Below are positions 7,630 through 16,918 of a stretch of DNA of 64,000 nucleotides, in pieces. Both the position numbers and the translations under genes were made by a program. This DNA is from Crocinitomicaceae bacterium (GTDB taxonomy: Bacteria > Bacteroidota > Bacteroidia > Flavobacteriales_D > Crocinitomicaceae), in the NCBI GenBank assembly GCA_030830895.1, contig JAURMC010000008.1, positions 124,001 through 188,000 on the forward strand, given 5' to 3'. Under the pieces are notes generated by a model. That model made no database searches and was not told where the DNA came from. It worked only from the letters and a program-made list of their open reading frames with translations. How positions within the stretch are numbered: position 1 is the stretch's first letter; each line of letters begins with the position of its first letter.

Positions 7630-8393
7630 GACCTTATTTCATCAGGTATAATACATACCGGAATCGGTTGCATTTTGTGTTGATTTACCCTGTTAAACCG
7701 CCGATAGATTGCTAAAACCTCACGTTGGCGCTCACTTAAATTCGCTACGTTCCCATTAAATTCCATGGCCCATTCGAGCTCAGGATAGGATGCTCCTAAT
7801 TGATCTTCATCGGTTCTATCTGTACCCCATAAGCCATCCGTTGGTTTGGCATTGGTTATTTCTTTCGACACCCCAAGATGCTTAGCCAAGGCCCATACTT
7901 CTGATTTAGTTAAATCAGCAATCGGACTTACATCTACTCCTCCATCACCATACTTCGTATAAAACCCTACACCGAAATCTTCTACTTTATTTCCAGTTCC
8001 CGCAACCAAACACGTATTGGCTTGGCCAATGGCGTACAAGGTAGTCATGCGTAATCTTGAACGTGTATTAGCCATACTCAATTCGTGATTTGAAACCTCA
8101 GTGGGTAGGGATGAACGGAATGTTTCAAAACTCTTCGTCAAATCAACTTCTAAGGAAGAAACATTAGTGAAATTCGCAGTTAGCCAAGCGATGTGTTGAT
8201 TGGCGCGCTTTAATTGATCGGGCTGCTGATGAATCGGCATGCTTACCAATATCGTTTTTAAACCCGTTTTCGCACACAACGTTGAGGTCAAGGCGGAATC
8301 AACACCCCCAGAAATACCGATTACATAGCCTTCTTGCCTCGCTCCATTACAATACGCAGCTAACCAATCACTAATGTAGGTGCTAAGCTCCAC
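7626..8393 (-). CDS. nadE: NAD+ synthetase, ammonia-dependent
   Basis: 255 residues. The N-type ATP pyrophosphatase P-loop SGGVDSA is near residue 29, and GTGNKVEDFGVGFYTKYGDG is the deamido-NAD site signature. There is no glutaminase domain, so it should use NH3. It catalyses the last step of NAD biosynthesis. The start is a GTG at 8393, 2 nt after the stop of the upstream barrel gene, so the two share a transcript. nadE next to gldB/gldC is an arrangement I recall from Flavobacterium. Confidence 0.92.
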   Translation of the reverse strand: MELSTYISDWLAAYCNGARQEGYVIGISGGVDSALTSTLCAKTGLKTILVSMPIHQQPDQLKRANQHIAWLTANFTNVSSLEVDLTKSFETFRSSLPTEVSNHELSMANTRSRLRMTTLYAIGQANTCLVAGTGNKVEDFGVGFYTKYGDGGVDVSPIADLTKSEVWALAKHLGVSKEITNAKPTDGLWGTDRTDEDQLGASYPELEWAMEFNGNVANLSERQREVLAIYRRFNRVNQHKMQPIPVCIIPDEIRS

Positions 8394-8395
8394 CC

Positions 8396-9193
8396 TTAGA
8401 ATAACAAAGAAACCTTTAAAATTAATTGATTCTGTCGTGCTTTTTGGTAAAAATACCTTCCCGAAGCATCACTAAAGGTGTAATTATCTTCGATGGCACG
8501 GAAATGTAGCGGGGTCAAGCCATAAAAGAATCCGAACTCGGGAACCAAGGAAGTAGATCCAATAAAATTCCATTCGGCACCCGCTGAAAAACCAACTGAA
8601 CCTTTATAGAAAAACTGATCCCCAAACGATTTTAAATTGGCATTTTCCTTCGCCGTAAAAGTAAGTCCATTTGCATCGGCACCCACATCAAACCCACGGT
8701 CGTTGATACGTTGCGAAACCATTAAAGAATTTCTGATTCCAAACTTTGCAAAAATCTTCCAATCACCTATTGGATCCATTCGGAATAACATCATCAAGGG
8801 AATCGCTAATCCAACCGTGCTGTATTGTCGATCCGTCAACAAATAAGAAGTCCCTCCCAATTCATCCTGATGTAAAATATTCGCTCCTGCATAGCGATAA
8901 AATACAGAATCAGCAGCTGTATAATTTAACTTAGTAAATTCAAATTCAAATCCTGTGGAAATTCCGAGGTTTGGCGAATTTTTGAAGCTCGTATTTAAAA
9001 TCATCCCTACCGATAAATCATGGTTAAACGGAGCCGAATTAAAATATGAATCCGTTGGTTTTACCATATTAATTCCAAAATTTCCTGTCATACCTGCTTG
9101 CAATCTGCGCGGGGCAGCATCTTGGGCAAATGTTGAATAGGCTCCTAAGCTCAACATCAAGCTCAAGAAACAAAAAGAAGCGACTTTTTTCAT
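8396..9193 (-). CDS. outer-membrane beta-barrel protein (PorT-like family)
   Basis: 265 residues with a signal peptide (cleavage near TFAQD) and a mature region of alternating amphipathic strands ending in LILKVSLLF, a typical C-terminal barrel strand. It looks like the porin/PorT superfamily common in Bacteroidota, but nothing marks it as the T9SS protein PorT itself. It is divergent from gldB across a 50-bp gap and upstream of nadE in one operon. Confidence 0.65.
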   Translation of the reverse strand: MKKVASFCFLSLMLSLGAYSTFAQDAAPRRLQAGMTGNFGINMVKPTDSYFNSAPFNHDLSVGMILNTSFKNSPNLGISTGFEFEFTKLNYTAADSVFYRYAGANILHQDELGGTSYLLTDRQYSTVGLAIPLMMLFRMDPIGDWKIFAKFGIRNSLMVSQRINDRGFDVGADANGLTFTAKENANLKSFGDQFFYKGSVGFSAGAEWNFIGSTSLVPEFGFFYGLTPLHFRAIEDNYTFSDASGRYFYQKARQNQLILKVSLLF

Positions 9194-9210
9194 AAGGTTT
9201 TAGAATATAG

Positions 9211-9218
9211 TATTTTTG
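9211..9218 (+). promoter_or_regulatory. -7 box (TATTTTTG) for the gldB operon
   Basis: Exact TAnnTTTG match 25 nt upstream of the gldB start, so this message has a normal leader. Confidence 0.45.
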
Positions 9219-9243
9219 ACAAAATTAAAAATAATACAATTCC

Positions 9244-10266
9244 ATGGGTTTCATCAGAAATTCCTTCCTTTTATTTTCTTTGGTCCTTCTTGTTTCCGCA
9301 TGCAACAGCAATCCATATGACATAGATGTTAGTGATATTCCCCTACCCCTAACATTTCATAACAGCGATTCGGTACTTGCTGCCCCTAATCCAAACACAC
9401 AACTTTCTCATAGAAACGACTTGAAAAAAATCGACAAAGATGTTGCAGGGTACTTATTTGGATATTGCTACGGAATTCGATTGGCTCCAGACACCAGCTA
9501 TTTGAATGGATTAAATCGATATAACCAAAATCCATTCGTGATTCGATTGGAACAACGCATTGATGAGCAATTCGGAAAAAAATTACTAACTCACCAAGCA
9601 TCCTTAAGCGACGCGTTCAAACGAATGAAATTTCATTTCAAAAACTCTCCTGTTCCACAGCACATTTTCTGGATAAATTCAGGATTTACCAGCTCGATCT
9701 TCTGCTCAGAAAAATCAATCGCCATCGGAATGGAACGCTACTTAGGCGATAAAACGGATGTCATTAAGGAATTGCCAAACGACCGGTTCTTTTCGTGGAT
9801 TAAGGACGGCATGGCCCCTCAATTCATGGAACGTGATGCGGTTATTGGTTGGTTAAGCACCCATTTCATAGAAGAAACGAAAGAAAACTACGCCACAGAA
9901 ATGATTCGTTGGGGTAAGTTGTTGTTTATTACCTCGGCTTGCTTACCCCAAGAAAAGGAGGCAATAATCTTACGATATAGCAGCAAAGATTACGATTGGG
10001 CACTCGCCAGTGAAGGTGCACTTTGGAAGTACATTGTTGACGAACAATTGCTTTATAATACCGGAGAAGACGCCAAGCAAAGCTTATTGCATGAAGGACC
10101 ATTTACCCGTGGATTACCGCAAGAAAGCCCGGATCGAATGGGTCAGTTTTTAGGATACCGCATGGTAAAACAATACATGGAACAAAACAAACTAAGCTTA
10201 GTGCAATTAAAAAATACACCCTACCTGAAAATTCTTCAGGGGTATGAGGCACCTGAAAAAGAATAA
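9244..10266 (+). CDS. gldB: gliding motility lipoprotein GldB
   Basis: 340 residues: signal peptide with lipobox VSAC (Cys at about 21) and a mature domain with the family pattern DFSGY-like opening (DVAGYLFGYCYGIRL), LNGLNRYNQNPFV and GMERYLGD. GldB is a lipoprotein required for gliding in Flavobacterium johnsoniae. It is followed by gldC after 1 nt, the known gene order. The product is presumably anchored in the cell envelope and supports the gliding/T9SS machinery. The rest of the gld cluster is not in this window. Confidence 0.88.
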   Translation: MGFIRNSFLLFSLVLLVSACNSNPYDIDVSDIPLPLTFHNSDSVLAAPNPNTQLSHRNDLKKIDKDVAGYLFGYCYGIRLAPDTSYLNGLNRYNQNPFVIRLEQRIDEQFGKKLLTHQASLSDAFKRMKFHFKNSPVPQHIFWINSGFTSSIFCSEKSIAIGMERYLGDKTDVIKELPNDRFFSWIKDGMAPQFMERDAVIGWLSTHFIEETKENYATEMIRWGKLLFITSACLPQEKEAIILRYSSKDYDWALASEGALWKYIVDEQLLYNTGEDAKQSLLHEGPFTRGLPQESPDRMGQFLGYRMVKQYMEQNKLSLVQLKNTPYLKILQGYEAPEKE

Positions 10267-10267
10267 C

Positions 10268-10603
10268 ATGAAAAAAACTTCTACCATCGAACTTTCCGTG
10301 GCATTGAACGAAAACAATGTTCCTGAAACCATCCAATGGTCTGCTGCCGATAGCGGACATAAAGACGCACCCACTAAGGCGTTTTTCTTATCCCTGTGGG
10401 ATGCTAAAGATAATAACACCTTGCGCATAGACTTATGGACCGAAGACATGAGCGTGGATGAAATGAAACAATTTTTTCATCAGACCTTATTGACCATGGC
10501 AGACAGTTTTGAAAAGGCTACGGGTGAGGGAAATATATGTGAAGACCTTCGCGATTATTGCTATCATTTTGCAGATAAAATGAATATACTGCCAAGGGAA
10601 TGA
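10268..10603 (+). CDS. gldC: gliding motility protein GldC
   Basis: 111 residues with no signal peptide. The family pattern is clear: STIELSVALNENNVPETIQW near the start, then LSLWDAKDNNTLRIDLWT and a C-terminal helical half with MADSFEKATGE. In F. johnsoniae gldC improves gliding but is less stringently required than gldB. The gene starts 1 nt after gldB and overlaps the DUF2797 gene by 4 nt, so all three are probably one operon. Confidence 0.88.
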   Translation: MKKTSTIELSVALNENNVPETIQWSAADSGHKDAPTKAFFLSLWDAKDNNTLRIDLWTEDMSVDEMKQFFHQTLLTMADSFEKATGEGNICEDLRDYCYHFADKMNILPRE

Positions 10604-11373
10604 TTTTAGAAAAACTTCATACCAAACATGAGGATACGGTTCAGTATTTTTTGGCTGACGGCACCTCGCTGAATGAACGAATTGGTACAGAAATCCTGAT
10701 CCAATATACAGGAAACATCGTCTGCCGGAAATGTTCGAAATCCACCAATAAATCCTTTGGTGAAGGATTCTGTTATACCTGTTTTTTATCTGCACCTGAG
10801 GCCAGTCCATGCATCTTGCATCCGGAATTGTGCGAAGCACATTTGGGAAAGGGACGGGATTTAGCCTACGAAGAAAAAAACCACAACCAACCGCATTATG
10901 TGTATCTAGCGGCTACCGACCAAGTAAAAGTGGGCGTAACGCGCGTAACTCAGATGCCTACCCGTTGGATTGACCAAGGCGCTCGCGAAGCCATCATCCT
11001 AGCGGAAACTCCGAACCGTTACCTTGCCGGGGTAATTGAAGTGGCATTGAAAGAGATGTACAGCGACAAAACCAATTGGCAAAACATGTTGCGGGACATT
11101 CAAGGTCAATCGATTGATTTGGTGGAAGAGAAATGGGGCCTATTGGACCAATTGCCGGAGGACATAGGGCAATATTTCACCGAGGATGAGACCTTGTATT
11201 CGTTCAATTATCCCGTGTTGGCATACCCAGAAAAAGTGGCCTCCTTAACCCTCGATAAAGAACCGCGAGTAAACGGCCGACTCACTGGAATTCGTGGCCA
11301 ATATTTATATATAGACCATTATTTAGTATTAAATATTCGTAGGCACACCGGCTATGAAGTAGAATGGAAATGA
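10600..11373 (+). CDS. DUF2797 family protein
   Basis: 257 residues. Two CxxC pairs (CRKCSKS and CYTCFL) with a further pair of cysteines (CILHPELC) look like a zinc site. The central part (HYVYLAATDQVKVGVTRVTQMPTRWIDQGA) resembles a GIY-YIG-like core, as in other members of this family. Function is unknown. It overlaps gldC by 4 nt (ATGA) and is followed after 1 nt by a GtrA gene. A link to gliding is possible from position but unproven. Confidence 0.8.
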   Translation: MILEKLHTKHEDTVQYFLADGTSLNERIGTEILIQYTGNIVCRKCSKSTNKSFGEGFCYTCFLSAPEASPCILHPELCEAHLGKGRDLAYEEKNHNQPHYVYLAATDQVKVGVTRVTQMPTRWIDQGAREAIILAETPNRYLAGVIEVALKEMYSDKTNWQNMLRDIQGQSIDLVEEKWGLLDQLPEDIGQYFTEDETLYSFNYPVLAYPEKVASLTLDKEPRVNGRLTGIRGQYLYIDHYLVLNIRRHTGYEVEWK

Positions 11374-11374
11374 T

Positions 11375-11845
11375 ATGATTCGTATTATCCGTGCCTTCCT
11401 TGATTTGTTTTATCCCTTGGTTTCACGAATCTTCGACAAAACCACCTATTACTATGCGGTAGCGGGATCCACCAATTTAGTCTTGGGATGGCTTTTATTT
11501 TGGGTGCTCGACCATTGGGTCATCAACCGTCATACGGTGGAACTGCCTTTGTTGGACCACCCGGTGCACAGTTATACGGTAATTGCCGCGGCATGTGGCG
11601 TTTTTAGTTATTTATTTGGGTTCATGATGATGCGTTACGTCGTATTTACCGAAAGTCAACTGAAAGGCCGGGTACAGTTTTTCCGCTACGGATTGAGCGC
11701 CTTGATTTCTGCCACCGTAAACTGGATCCTGATTAAACTCATGGTGGACACCTTTGCATGGAATGCTTCGCTGTGCAATGTGTTTGCTTCGGTCGTTGTA
11801 GTAACGATAAGTTACTTTCTGCAGCGAAAGTTTTCGTTTCGGTAG
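11375..11845 (+). CDS. GtrA family membrane protein
   Basis: 156 residues with four hydrophobic segments (about 25-45, 68-90, 105-125 and 130-150), the GtrA topology. GtrA-like proteins are thought to move or help move lipid-linked sugars across the inner membrane. It is the last gene of the gldB-gldC-DUF2797 string. A glycosyltransferase lies just beyond on the opposite strand, which fits a role in surface glycans. Confidence 0.8.
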   Translation: MIRIIRAFLDLFYPLVSRIFDKTTYYYAVAGSTNLVLGWLLFWVLDHWVINRHTVELPLLDHPVHSYTVIAAACGVFSYLFGFMMMRYVVFTESQLKGRVQFFRYGLSALISATVNWILIKLMVDTFAWNASLCNVFASVVVVTISYFLQRKFSFR

Positions 11846-11865
11846 ATGAAAAGTTTTTAAATACT

Positions 11866-11887
11866 GGGTGCGGAATATTCCTCACCC
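11866..11887. terminator. near-perfect 22-bp palindrome between convergent genes
   Basis: GGGTG and CACCC arms flank the self-complementary core GGAATATTCC with one mismatched pair. It sits between the convergent gtrA and glycosyltransferase genes, flanked by A/T-rich sequence. A bidirectional terminator is the simplest reading. A protein-binding palindrome is the alternative. Confidence 0.4.
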
Positions 11888-11912
11888 GATATTTAATTGT
11901 AACCGCTTTATT

Positions 11913-13043
11913 TTATCCTACCCGCTGATACACCTCATCCAATTGCTTGGAAACGGCTGCATAACTAAAATGGGCGAGTGCATAGGCACGAAGTAACTTA
12001 GGGTCGAAAGATTTACCATTTAAGATCGCTAACATGGCTTGGGTTAGTTGGTCTTCGTTGCTCGGTTCGATTAAGATGCTATTTTCCGCATGCGCAAATT
12101 CCGGAATCCCATTTACCGCAGTAGCAATTACCGGAACCCCACTCATCCAGGCTTCAGGGATCACACAGGGGAAATTCTCGAAATTACTGAACAATACCAA
12201 GGCCTTGCAATGGTGTAAAAACGCCGCAATTTCCTCGGTTTCCATAGTTCCATGAAAAAACACGAAACGGTCCAGTAAACCCAATTCATTCGCCAAGGCT
12301 TTTGCCTGGGTGGCATCCCCATCTGTGATAATGTGAAATTCAAAGTCTTGCCGCGTTGTTGATAATTGCTTCACAGCGCGCAACATTCCGTGGACATTCT
12401 TTGCGGCCTCATATAAGGTGGAAATATGCACCAATCGATTGCTGGCAATTGATTCGTTCGGTAGTTTAAATATCTCCTCGTTCACCACATTCGGCAACAC
12501 CTGAAACGAGGTTCCTGCCAAGGTTTTAATGCGTTCTCCTAAATTCGCACTCACGGGTAGAATCGCTTGCGCCTGCTGGTATATTGGAATCATGCGCTTA
12601 AGCATCCACTTGGGATAGGCGTTTGGTCCGTCATGCAAGCCGCTTGCATGCTCCGTGATCACAAGCGGAGTTCTTGGAAAGTGCCGTTTAACCAGTAATC
12701 CCAAAGGAAAAACAACATTCAAGTGCAACACGTCGGGTTCACCAACCAATTGACGATACGTGCTTACTCCCAACGCTAGCGCCTTTCTAAATCGAGCATA
12801 CTGAACTAAACGCTTAAAGAGACCGCTTGCTTTTGGATAAAATACGCGTAACTCTGACAAGTTTTCACGGGTTGTTTTTTCCACCGTAAACTCCCCTCCT
12901 TCCCTTGAATGAATTGAAAGTGTGCTCACTTCATGGTAAATAGACGCTGCCTCTGCATGCTTTTGAATGAAATTACCTAAGGTGGGATTGCTTGGATTCG
13001 GATACCAAGATGCTAAAAACAATACGTTTTTAGACGTACTCAT
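11913..13043 (-). CDS. family 4 (GT-B) glycosyltransferase
   Basis: 376 residues. The N-terminal domain starts FLASWYPNPSNPTLGNFIQKH, typical of bacterial GT4 enzymes. The C-terminal domain carries the nucleotide-sugar site with ENFPCVIPEAWMSGVPVIAT and ILIEPSNEDQLTQAML. It likely adds a sugar to a surface polysaccharide or lipid; donor and acceptor are unknown. The ATG overlaps the stop of the cysteine desulfurase gene by 1 base, so the two are transcribed together despite unrelated roles. Confidence 0.85.
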   Translation of the reverse strand: MSTSKNVLFLASWYPNPSNPTLGNFIQKHAEAASIYHEVSTLSIHSREGGEFTVEKTTRENLSELRVFYPKASGLFKRLVQYARFRKALALGVSTYRQLVGEPDVLHLNVVFPLGLLVKRHFPRTPLVITEHASGLHDGPNAYPKWMLKRMIPIYQQAQAILPVSANLGERIKTLAGTSFQVLPNVVNEEIFKLPNESIASNRLVHISTLYEAAKNVHGMLRAVKQLSTTRQDFEFHIITDGDATQAKALANELGLLDRFVFFHGTMETEEIAAFLHHCKALVLFSNFENFPCVIPEAWMSGVPVIATAVNGIPEFAHAENSILIEPSNEDQLTQAMLAILNGKSFDPKLLRAYALAHFSYAAVSKQLDEVYQRVG

Positions 13044-14182
13044 TAGGCTAAGGCAATAGCAAAAGCAGAATACACTTGCTCCAACGCAAAATCAAGTTCT
13101 TCCTTGGTGGTATACCTTGAGAATGAAAAACGAACATTTGGTCGGCTCATATCAGCACCAATACCTTCCAATACATGGGATCCTTTGGTGGCGCCTGAGG
13201 TACACGCACTACCACCGCTTACCGCTACGCCTTTTAGATCTAAAGTAAATAGCAGCATGCTGGCTTTATCCGTTGCTGGAAAACAAACATTCAATACCGT
13301 GTACAGCGAACCCTCTGGGGTGGTGTCTCCATGAAATAAAAGATCGGGAAAGTGCGCTTTCAACCGCTCCATCATATAAGTTTTTAAGCCTTGTACGTGT
13401 TCATGATGCGCGTGTACATCCTCATATGCTAAATCAAAAGCTTTAGAAAGGCCAACGATTCCTGAGATATTCTCTGTTCCTCCACGAAATCCTCGTTCTT
13501 GCGATCCGCCTAAAATCATAGGCGTCATTTTTATACGCTTGTTCACATACAAGAACCCAATGCCTTTTGGCCCATGGAATTTGTGCGCTGCACAGGTGAT
13601 GAAATCAATATCCAATGCGTTCAAATCAAAGGCATAATGCCCCATAGTTTGTACCGTATCCGAATGAAAATATGCCCCGTGTGTTCTGCATAAGGTAGCC
13701 ACCTGTTCCAAGGGTATCAAAGTAGCGATCTCGTTGTTGGCATGCATTAAAGAAACTAAGGTTGGAATGGGTTCCTTCAGTAAACGCTCTAATTCCATCA
13801 AATCGATGTGACCTTGATTATCAAGGCTTAAGTTATGCAACTCAACCTTAAATCGATCGCGGTACATTTCCACCGTATGTCCAACGGCATGGTGTTCAAT
13901 CGAGGTGGAGATAATGCGTTTAACTCCTAATTCTTGCACCGCAATATGGCAAGCCAAGTTATCCGCTTCCGTACCACCAGAGGTAAAGAACAATTCGGAG
14001 GGCTGGCAATTCAGGTGTTTAGCGATATTTCGGCGGGAAGTTTCTATTAGGGCTTTTGAGGCACGTCCATAAGAGTGGGTAGAAGATGGATTTCCAAACT
14101 GATTTCGCAACACGTCACACATTGCATCCACTACTTCAGGAGCCATTGGCGTTGTAGCTGCATTATCTAAATAAACCCGCAT
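13043..14182 (-). CDS. cysteine desulfurase (class V aminotransferase, IscS/NifS type)
   Basis: 379 residues. The PLP lysine is in AAHKFHGPKGIG, and the catalytic Cys loop is SGGSACTSG. The N-terminus YLDNAATTPMAPEV is the classic IscS/NifS opening. The enzyme removes sulfur from cysteine for Fe-S clusters and tRNA thiolation. The short active-site loop is of the IscS/NifS group rather than SufS. No iscU or iscA is adjacent. A TATCTTCG box (14197-14204) lies 14 nt upstream of the start. Confidence 0.9.
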   Translation of the reverse strand: MRVYLDNAATTPMAPEVVDAMCDVLRNQFGNPSSTHSYGRASKALIETSRRNIAKHLNCQPSELFFTSGGTEADNLACHIAVQELGVKRIISTSIEHHAVGHTVEMYRDRFKVELHNLSLDNQGHIDLMELERLLKEPIPTLVSLMHANNEIATLIPLEQVATLCRTHGAYFHSDTVQTMGHYAFDLNALDIDFITCAAHKFHGPKGIGFLYVNKRIKMTPMILGGSQERGFRGGTENISGIVGLSKAFDLAYEDVHAHHEHVQGLKTYMMERLKAHFPDLLFHGDTTPEGSLYTVLNVCFPATDKASMLLFTLDLKGVAVSGGSACTSGATKGSHVLEGIGADMSRPNVRFSFSRYTTKEELDFALEQVYSAFAIALA

Positions 14183-14222
14183 AGCATTTGTTTTTGCGAA
14201 GATACAAAATCAAATTCTTTCT

Positions 14223-14230
14223 TACCTTCG
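14223..14230 (+). promoter_or_regulatory. -7 box variant (TACCTTCG) for the barrel gene at 14236
   Basis: TAnnTTCG variant ending 5 nt before ATG 14236; predicts a leaderless or almost leaderless transcript. Confidence 0.45.
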
Positions 14231-14235
14231 TATCC

Positions 14236-14907
14236 ATGCAACGTATTTTTCTAGTCTTAGTTTTAATTGGGGTATTACAAGCCAATGCCCAAGATAACAG
14301 AAGGTACAATCCCGCAGGGATGCTCTCATTGGGTGGTCGCTCTACGGTTAGTTTATTCAACGACCATGAAAACGAAATGACCGGGACCGGTGTAGGGGGT
14401 CAATTTCGCTTACGATTTTCAGATGCCGTAAACACCGAATGGTTTTTTGATTATATCACCAGCGACATCTTAAATTATGCCCATCGCACCGATTATCACA
14501 TCGGATGGAGTGTCTTATTTTATCCGATAAACAACCTTTACTATTTCCTCCAAGAAGAGGAATTTAAACCTAAATTTCGTCCATATATACTGGCTGGTCA
14601 TTGCTTTGATTATTCAAAGATTGAAGCGAAGGTAAGTCCATTAGATGGACCTATGTCGGCCGAACGTTGGAGTTCTGCGGTACAAGCTGGACTTGGAACA
14701 CACCTTGAATTATCTCCAAGGTTTGACATTTCTCTTACCGGGCAGTACATGATACACCTAGGCAATCACATTGAAACCGACTATAATTTTTCTACGGGTA
14801 CGATAAGTTTCAAAGAACTCAAGGGAGCATCCTTGGCGGGGCATGTGTTGGTCACCTTAAGTTTAAACTATAAAATTGCCAAGCTATGGGGATTCACCAG
14901 AAGATAA
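14236..14907 (+). CDS. outer-membrane beta-barrel protein of unknown function
   Basis: 223 residues: signal peptide ending near QANAQD, then alternating strands of an OmpA- or OmpW-like barrel (SLGGRSTVSLF, GVGGQFRLRFSD, HVLVTLSLNYKIAKL). The start was set at ATG 14236, which begins the signal peptide; upstream in-frame codons would spoil it. It overlaps the next barrel gene by 22 nt, so both are made from one message. Confidence 0.6.
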   Translation: MQRIFLVLVLIGVLQANAQDNRRYNPAGMLSLGGRSTVSLFNDHENEMTGTGVGGQFRLRFSDAVNTEWFFDYITSDILNYAHRTDYHIGWSVLFYPINNLYYFLQEEEFKPKFRPYILAGHCFDYSKIEAKVSPLDGPMSAERWSSAVQAGLGTHLELSPRFDISLTGQYMIHLGNHIETDYNFSTGTISFKELKGASLAGHVLVTLSLNYKIAKLWGFTRR

Positions 14908-15506
14908 TTGGCCTATTCTTACTCACCAGCTCTCTGGTATATAGCCAAGAAACGCCATGGTCACATTGGGCAAACCAATCAAGCTATTTTAAGCCTTCCT
15001 TACTTCGCGCCAGCGCTACCATTGCCCCTACGCGTTTCTATACCCAACAAACTACTATAGCCTTGATCAATGGGTTTGTAGAATATGTGTTAGAAAACCG
15101 AATTAGTGTTCGAGGAGAAGCAAACATTATGGCTCCAAATGGAAAACTGTTGTACACCAATTCACCCGAAAAATTTCCACGAAACTTTACCTCAATCTAT
15201 GCTGGATTTGGTTATCACTTAGGCAAGAGGAATTGGAAATTTGATCTTCATGCGGAACCGGGAATTGCGATATCAGAAATGGCTCAACCTTTTTTAATCT
15301 TTCCTATAGCATACCAATGGAGTATTAGCCCCTCGTATATGCTAAAAGGTGGCACAAGTTTTTATTTTTCAAAATACTGTCACTTTTTCGCGGAAATAAA
15401 TTACAGCAATGGATGGATTCGAAAAACACCATTAACGTCGGTTTCGCTTGCCCAATATGGCATTAGTGCCGGACTTGGATTTCATGTGATTACGAAAAAG
15501 AATTAA
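14886..15506 (+). CDS. second outer-membrane beta-barrel protein, overlapping the first
   Basis: 206 residues with signal peptide (MGIHQKIIGLFLLTSSLVYS) and barrel-like strands (FVEYVLENRISVRGEANIM, ISAGLGFHVITKKN at the end). I do not recognise a family. The start lies within the end of the upstream barrel gene in another frame. The pair may form two related pores or an assembly of two barrels. Confidence 0.6.
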   Translation: MGIHQKIIGLFLLTSSLVYSQETPWSHWANQSSYFKPSLLRASATIAPTRFYTQQTTIALINGFVEYVLENRISVRGEANIMAPNGKLLYTNSPEKFPRNFTSIYAGFGYHLGKRNWKFDLHAEPGIAISEMAQPFLIFPIAYQWSISPSYMLKGGTSFYFSKYCHFFAEINYSNGWIRKTPLTSVSLAQYGISAGLGFHVITKKN

Positions 15507-15519
15507 GAGTAAATACCCC

Positions 15520-16914
15520 TTATTTCAAGGTACTCGGACACACATAAGTGGTCTTCGGTAGTGAAGTTTTTGATAAAGCTCCAAAACCACCAATAACATC
15601 TTCTACATCGTTATACCCTCGTGCTTTCAAAATAGATGCAGCGATCATACTTCGGTAACCTCCCGCACAATGCAGCACTAATGCTTTATCCTTTGGAAAT
15701 TCTGCCATACGCTCGTTGATATAATCTAAGGGAATGCTTGGAACATCCGCTAAATGTTCTGCGTCGTACTCGCTTGGTTTACGCACATCGATGAGCACTT
15801 CATCAGAACCCAATCCTTGTTCAACCTGTGAGGCCTCTAAGCGATTAATTGTATCTAATTCCCCATCCCACACTTGGATTCCTCCATTTAAATATCCTAA
15901 CACGTTGTCGTAACCTACTCTCGACAAGCGCTGAACAGTTTCTTCCTCCTTACCTTGGGAGGTTATTATTACAATGGGTTGCCTAACACTTGGAATCAAT
16001 GCACCTACCCAAGGAGCAAATTGTCCTTCCAATCCAATAAAAATGCTTCCTGGAACAAATCCTTGTGCAAACTCCGCCGCAGGACGCGTATCCAAGAATA
16101 ATATATCGTCGTCCATTGCCCGAAGCATCTCCGAACTCAAGGGGGTTAAGCCTTTAGACAGGACTTCCTCATAGGGTTGATATCCCAATTTATTCATTGC
16201 AACGTTTTGTCCGAAATACGCCGGTGGAGGTAATAATCCATCGGTAACTTCTTTGATGAACTCCTCTTTGGTCATGTCTGCCCGCAGGGCATAATTCGTG
16301 AGTTTTTGGTTTCCCAAAGAATCAAATGTTTCTTTTGACATATTTTTACCACAGGCACTTCCTGCACCATGGGCTGGGTAAACGGTTATGTCATTCGCTA
16401 AGGGCATAATCTGATTACGTAAGGAATCAAATAAGGTGCCCGCTAATTCTTCTTGCGTCATAGAAGCTGCCTTTTGCGCCAAATCCGGACGACCCACATC
16501 TCCTATGAACAAGGTATCTCCGGAAAACAAGGCGGTTTCTTTTCCCTCCTCGTCAGTCAATAAATAACAGGTAGATTCCATGGTATGCCCAGGGGTATGA
16601 ATCACTTTAATGCGACATCCACCGAAGGTTAATACTTCCCCATCTTTAGCCGAATGGAATTTAAAACTCGGTGCGGCATTTGGCCCATAAACGATTGGAG
16701 CCCCGGTGGCCTTAGAAAGGTCCACATGACCAGATACGAAATCTGCATGAAAATGGGTCTCCAAGATATACTTCAAAGACACGTTATCTGCAGATAATCT
16801 ATTCAGATAGGGAACCGTTTCACGCAACGGGTCAATGATAACTGCCTCACCTTTGGAAACAATGTAGTAAGCACCTTGAGCTAGGCAACCGGTATAAATC
16901 TGTTCAATTTTCAT
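15520..16914 (-). CDS. persulfide dioxygenase-rhodanese fusion (CstB-like)
   Basis: 464 residues in three domains. Residues 1-230 are a metallo-beta-lactamase fold with H54-x-H56-x-D58 (THFHADFVSGH), as in ETHE1-type persulfide dioxygenases. Residues about 270-355 are a rhodanese fold whose active-site Cys is replaced (ITSQGKEEE). Residues about 370-460 are a second rhodanese with an intact loop HCAGGYRS. This layout with a dead middle rhodanese is that of Staphylococcus CstB, which oxidises persulfides to sulfite and thiosulfate. A TauE exporter gene lies 20 bp upstream on the same strand. Start ATG 16914 begins the MBL domain and is 4 nt from a -7 box; 66 extra in-frame codons upstream are not coding-like. 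Confidence 0.88.
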   Translation of the reverse strand: MKIEQIYTGCLAQGAYYIVSKGEAVIIDPLRETVPYLNRLSADNVSLKYILETHFHADFVSGHVDLSKATGAPIVYGPNAAPSFKFHSAKDGEVLTFGGCRIKVIHTPGHTMESTCYLLTDEEGKETALFSGDTLFIGDVGRPDLAQKAASMTQEELAGTLFDSLRNQIMPLANDITVYPAHGAGSACGKNMSKETFDSLGNQKLTNYALRADMTKEEFIKEVTDGLLPPPAYFGQNVAMNKLGYQPYEEVLSKGLTPLSSEMLRAMDDDILFLDTRPAAEFAQGFVPGSIFIGLEGQFAPWVGALIPSVRQPIVIITSQGKEEETVQRLSRVGYDNVLGYLNGGIQVWDGELDTINRLEASQVEQGLGSDEVLIDVRKPSEYDAEHLADVPSIPLDYINERMAEFPKDKALVLHCAGGYRSMIAASILKARGYNDVEDVIGGFGALSKTSLPKTTYVCPSTLK

Positions 16915-16918
16915 AATA

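Noticed and set aside
8396-9193. T9SS protein PorT
   Set aside because: Only general barrel features are seen; nothing specific to PorT, so it is kept as a PorT-like barrel.
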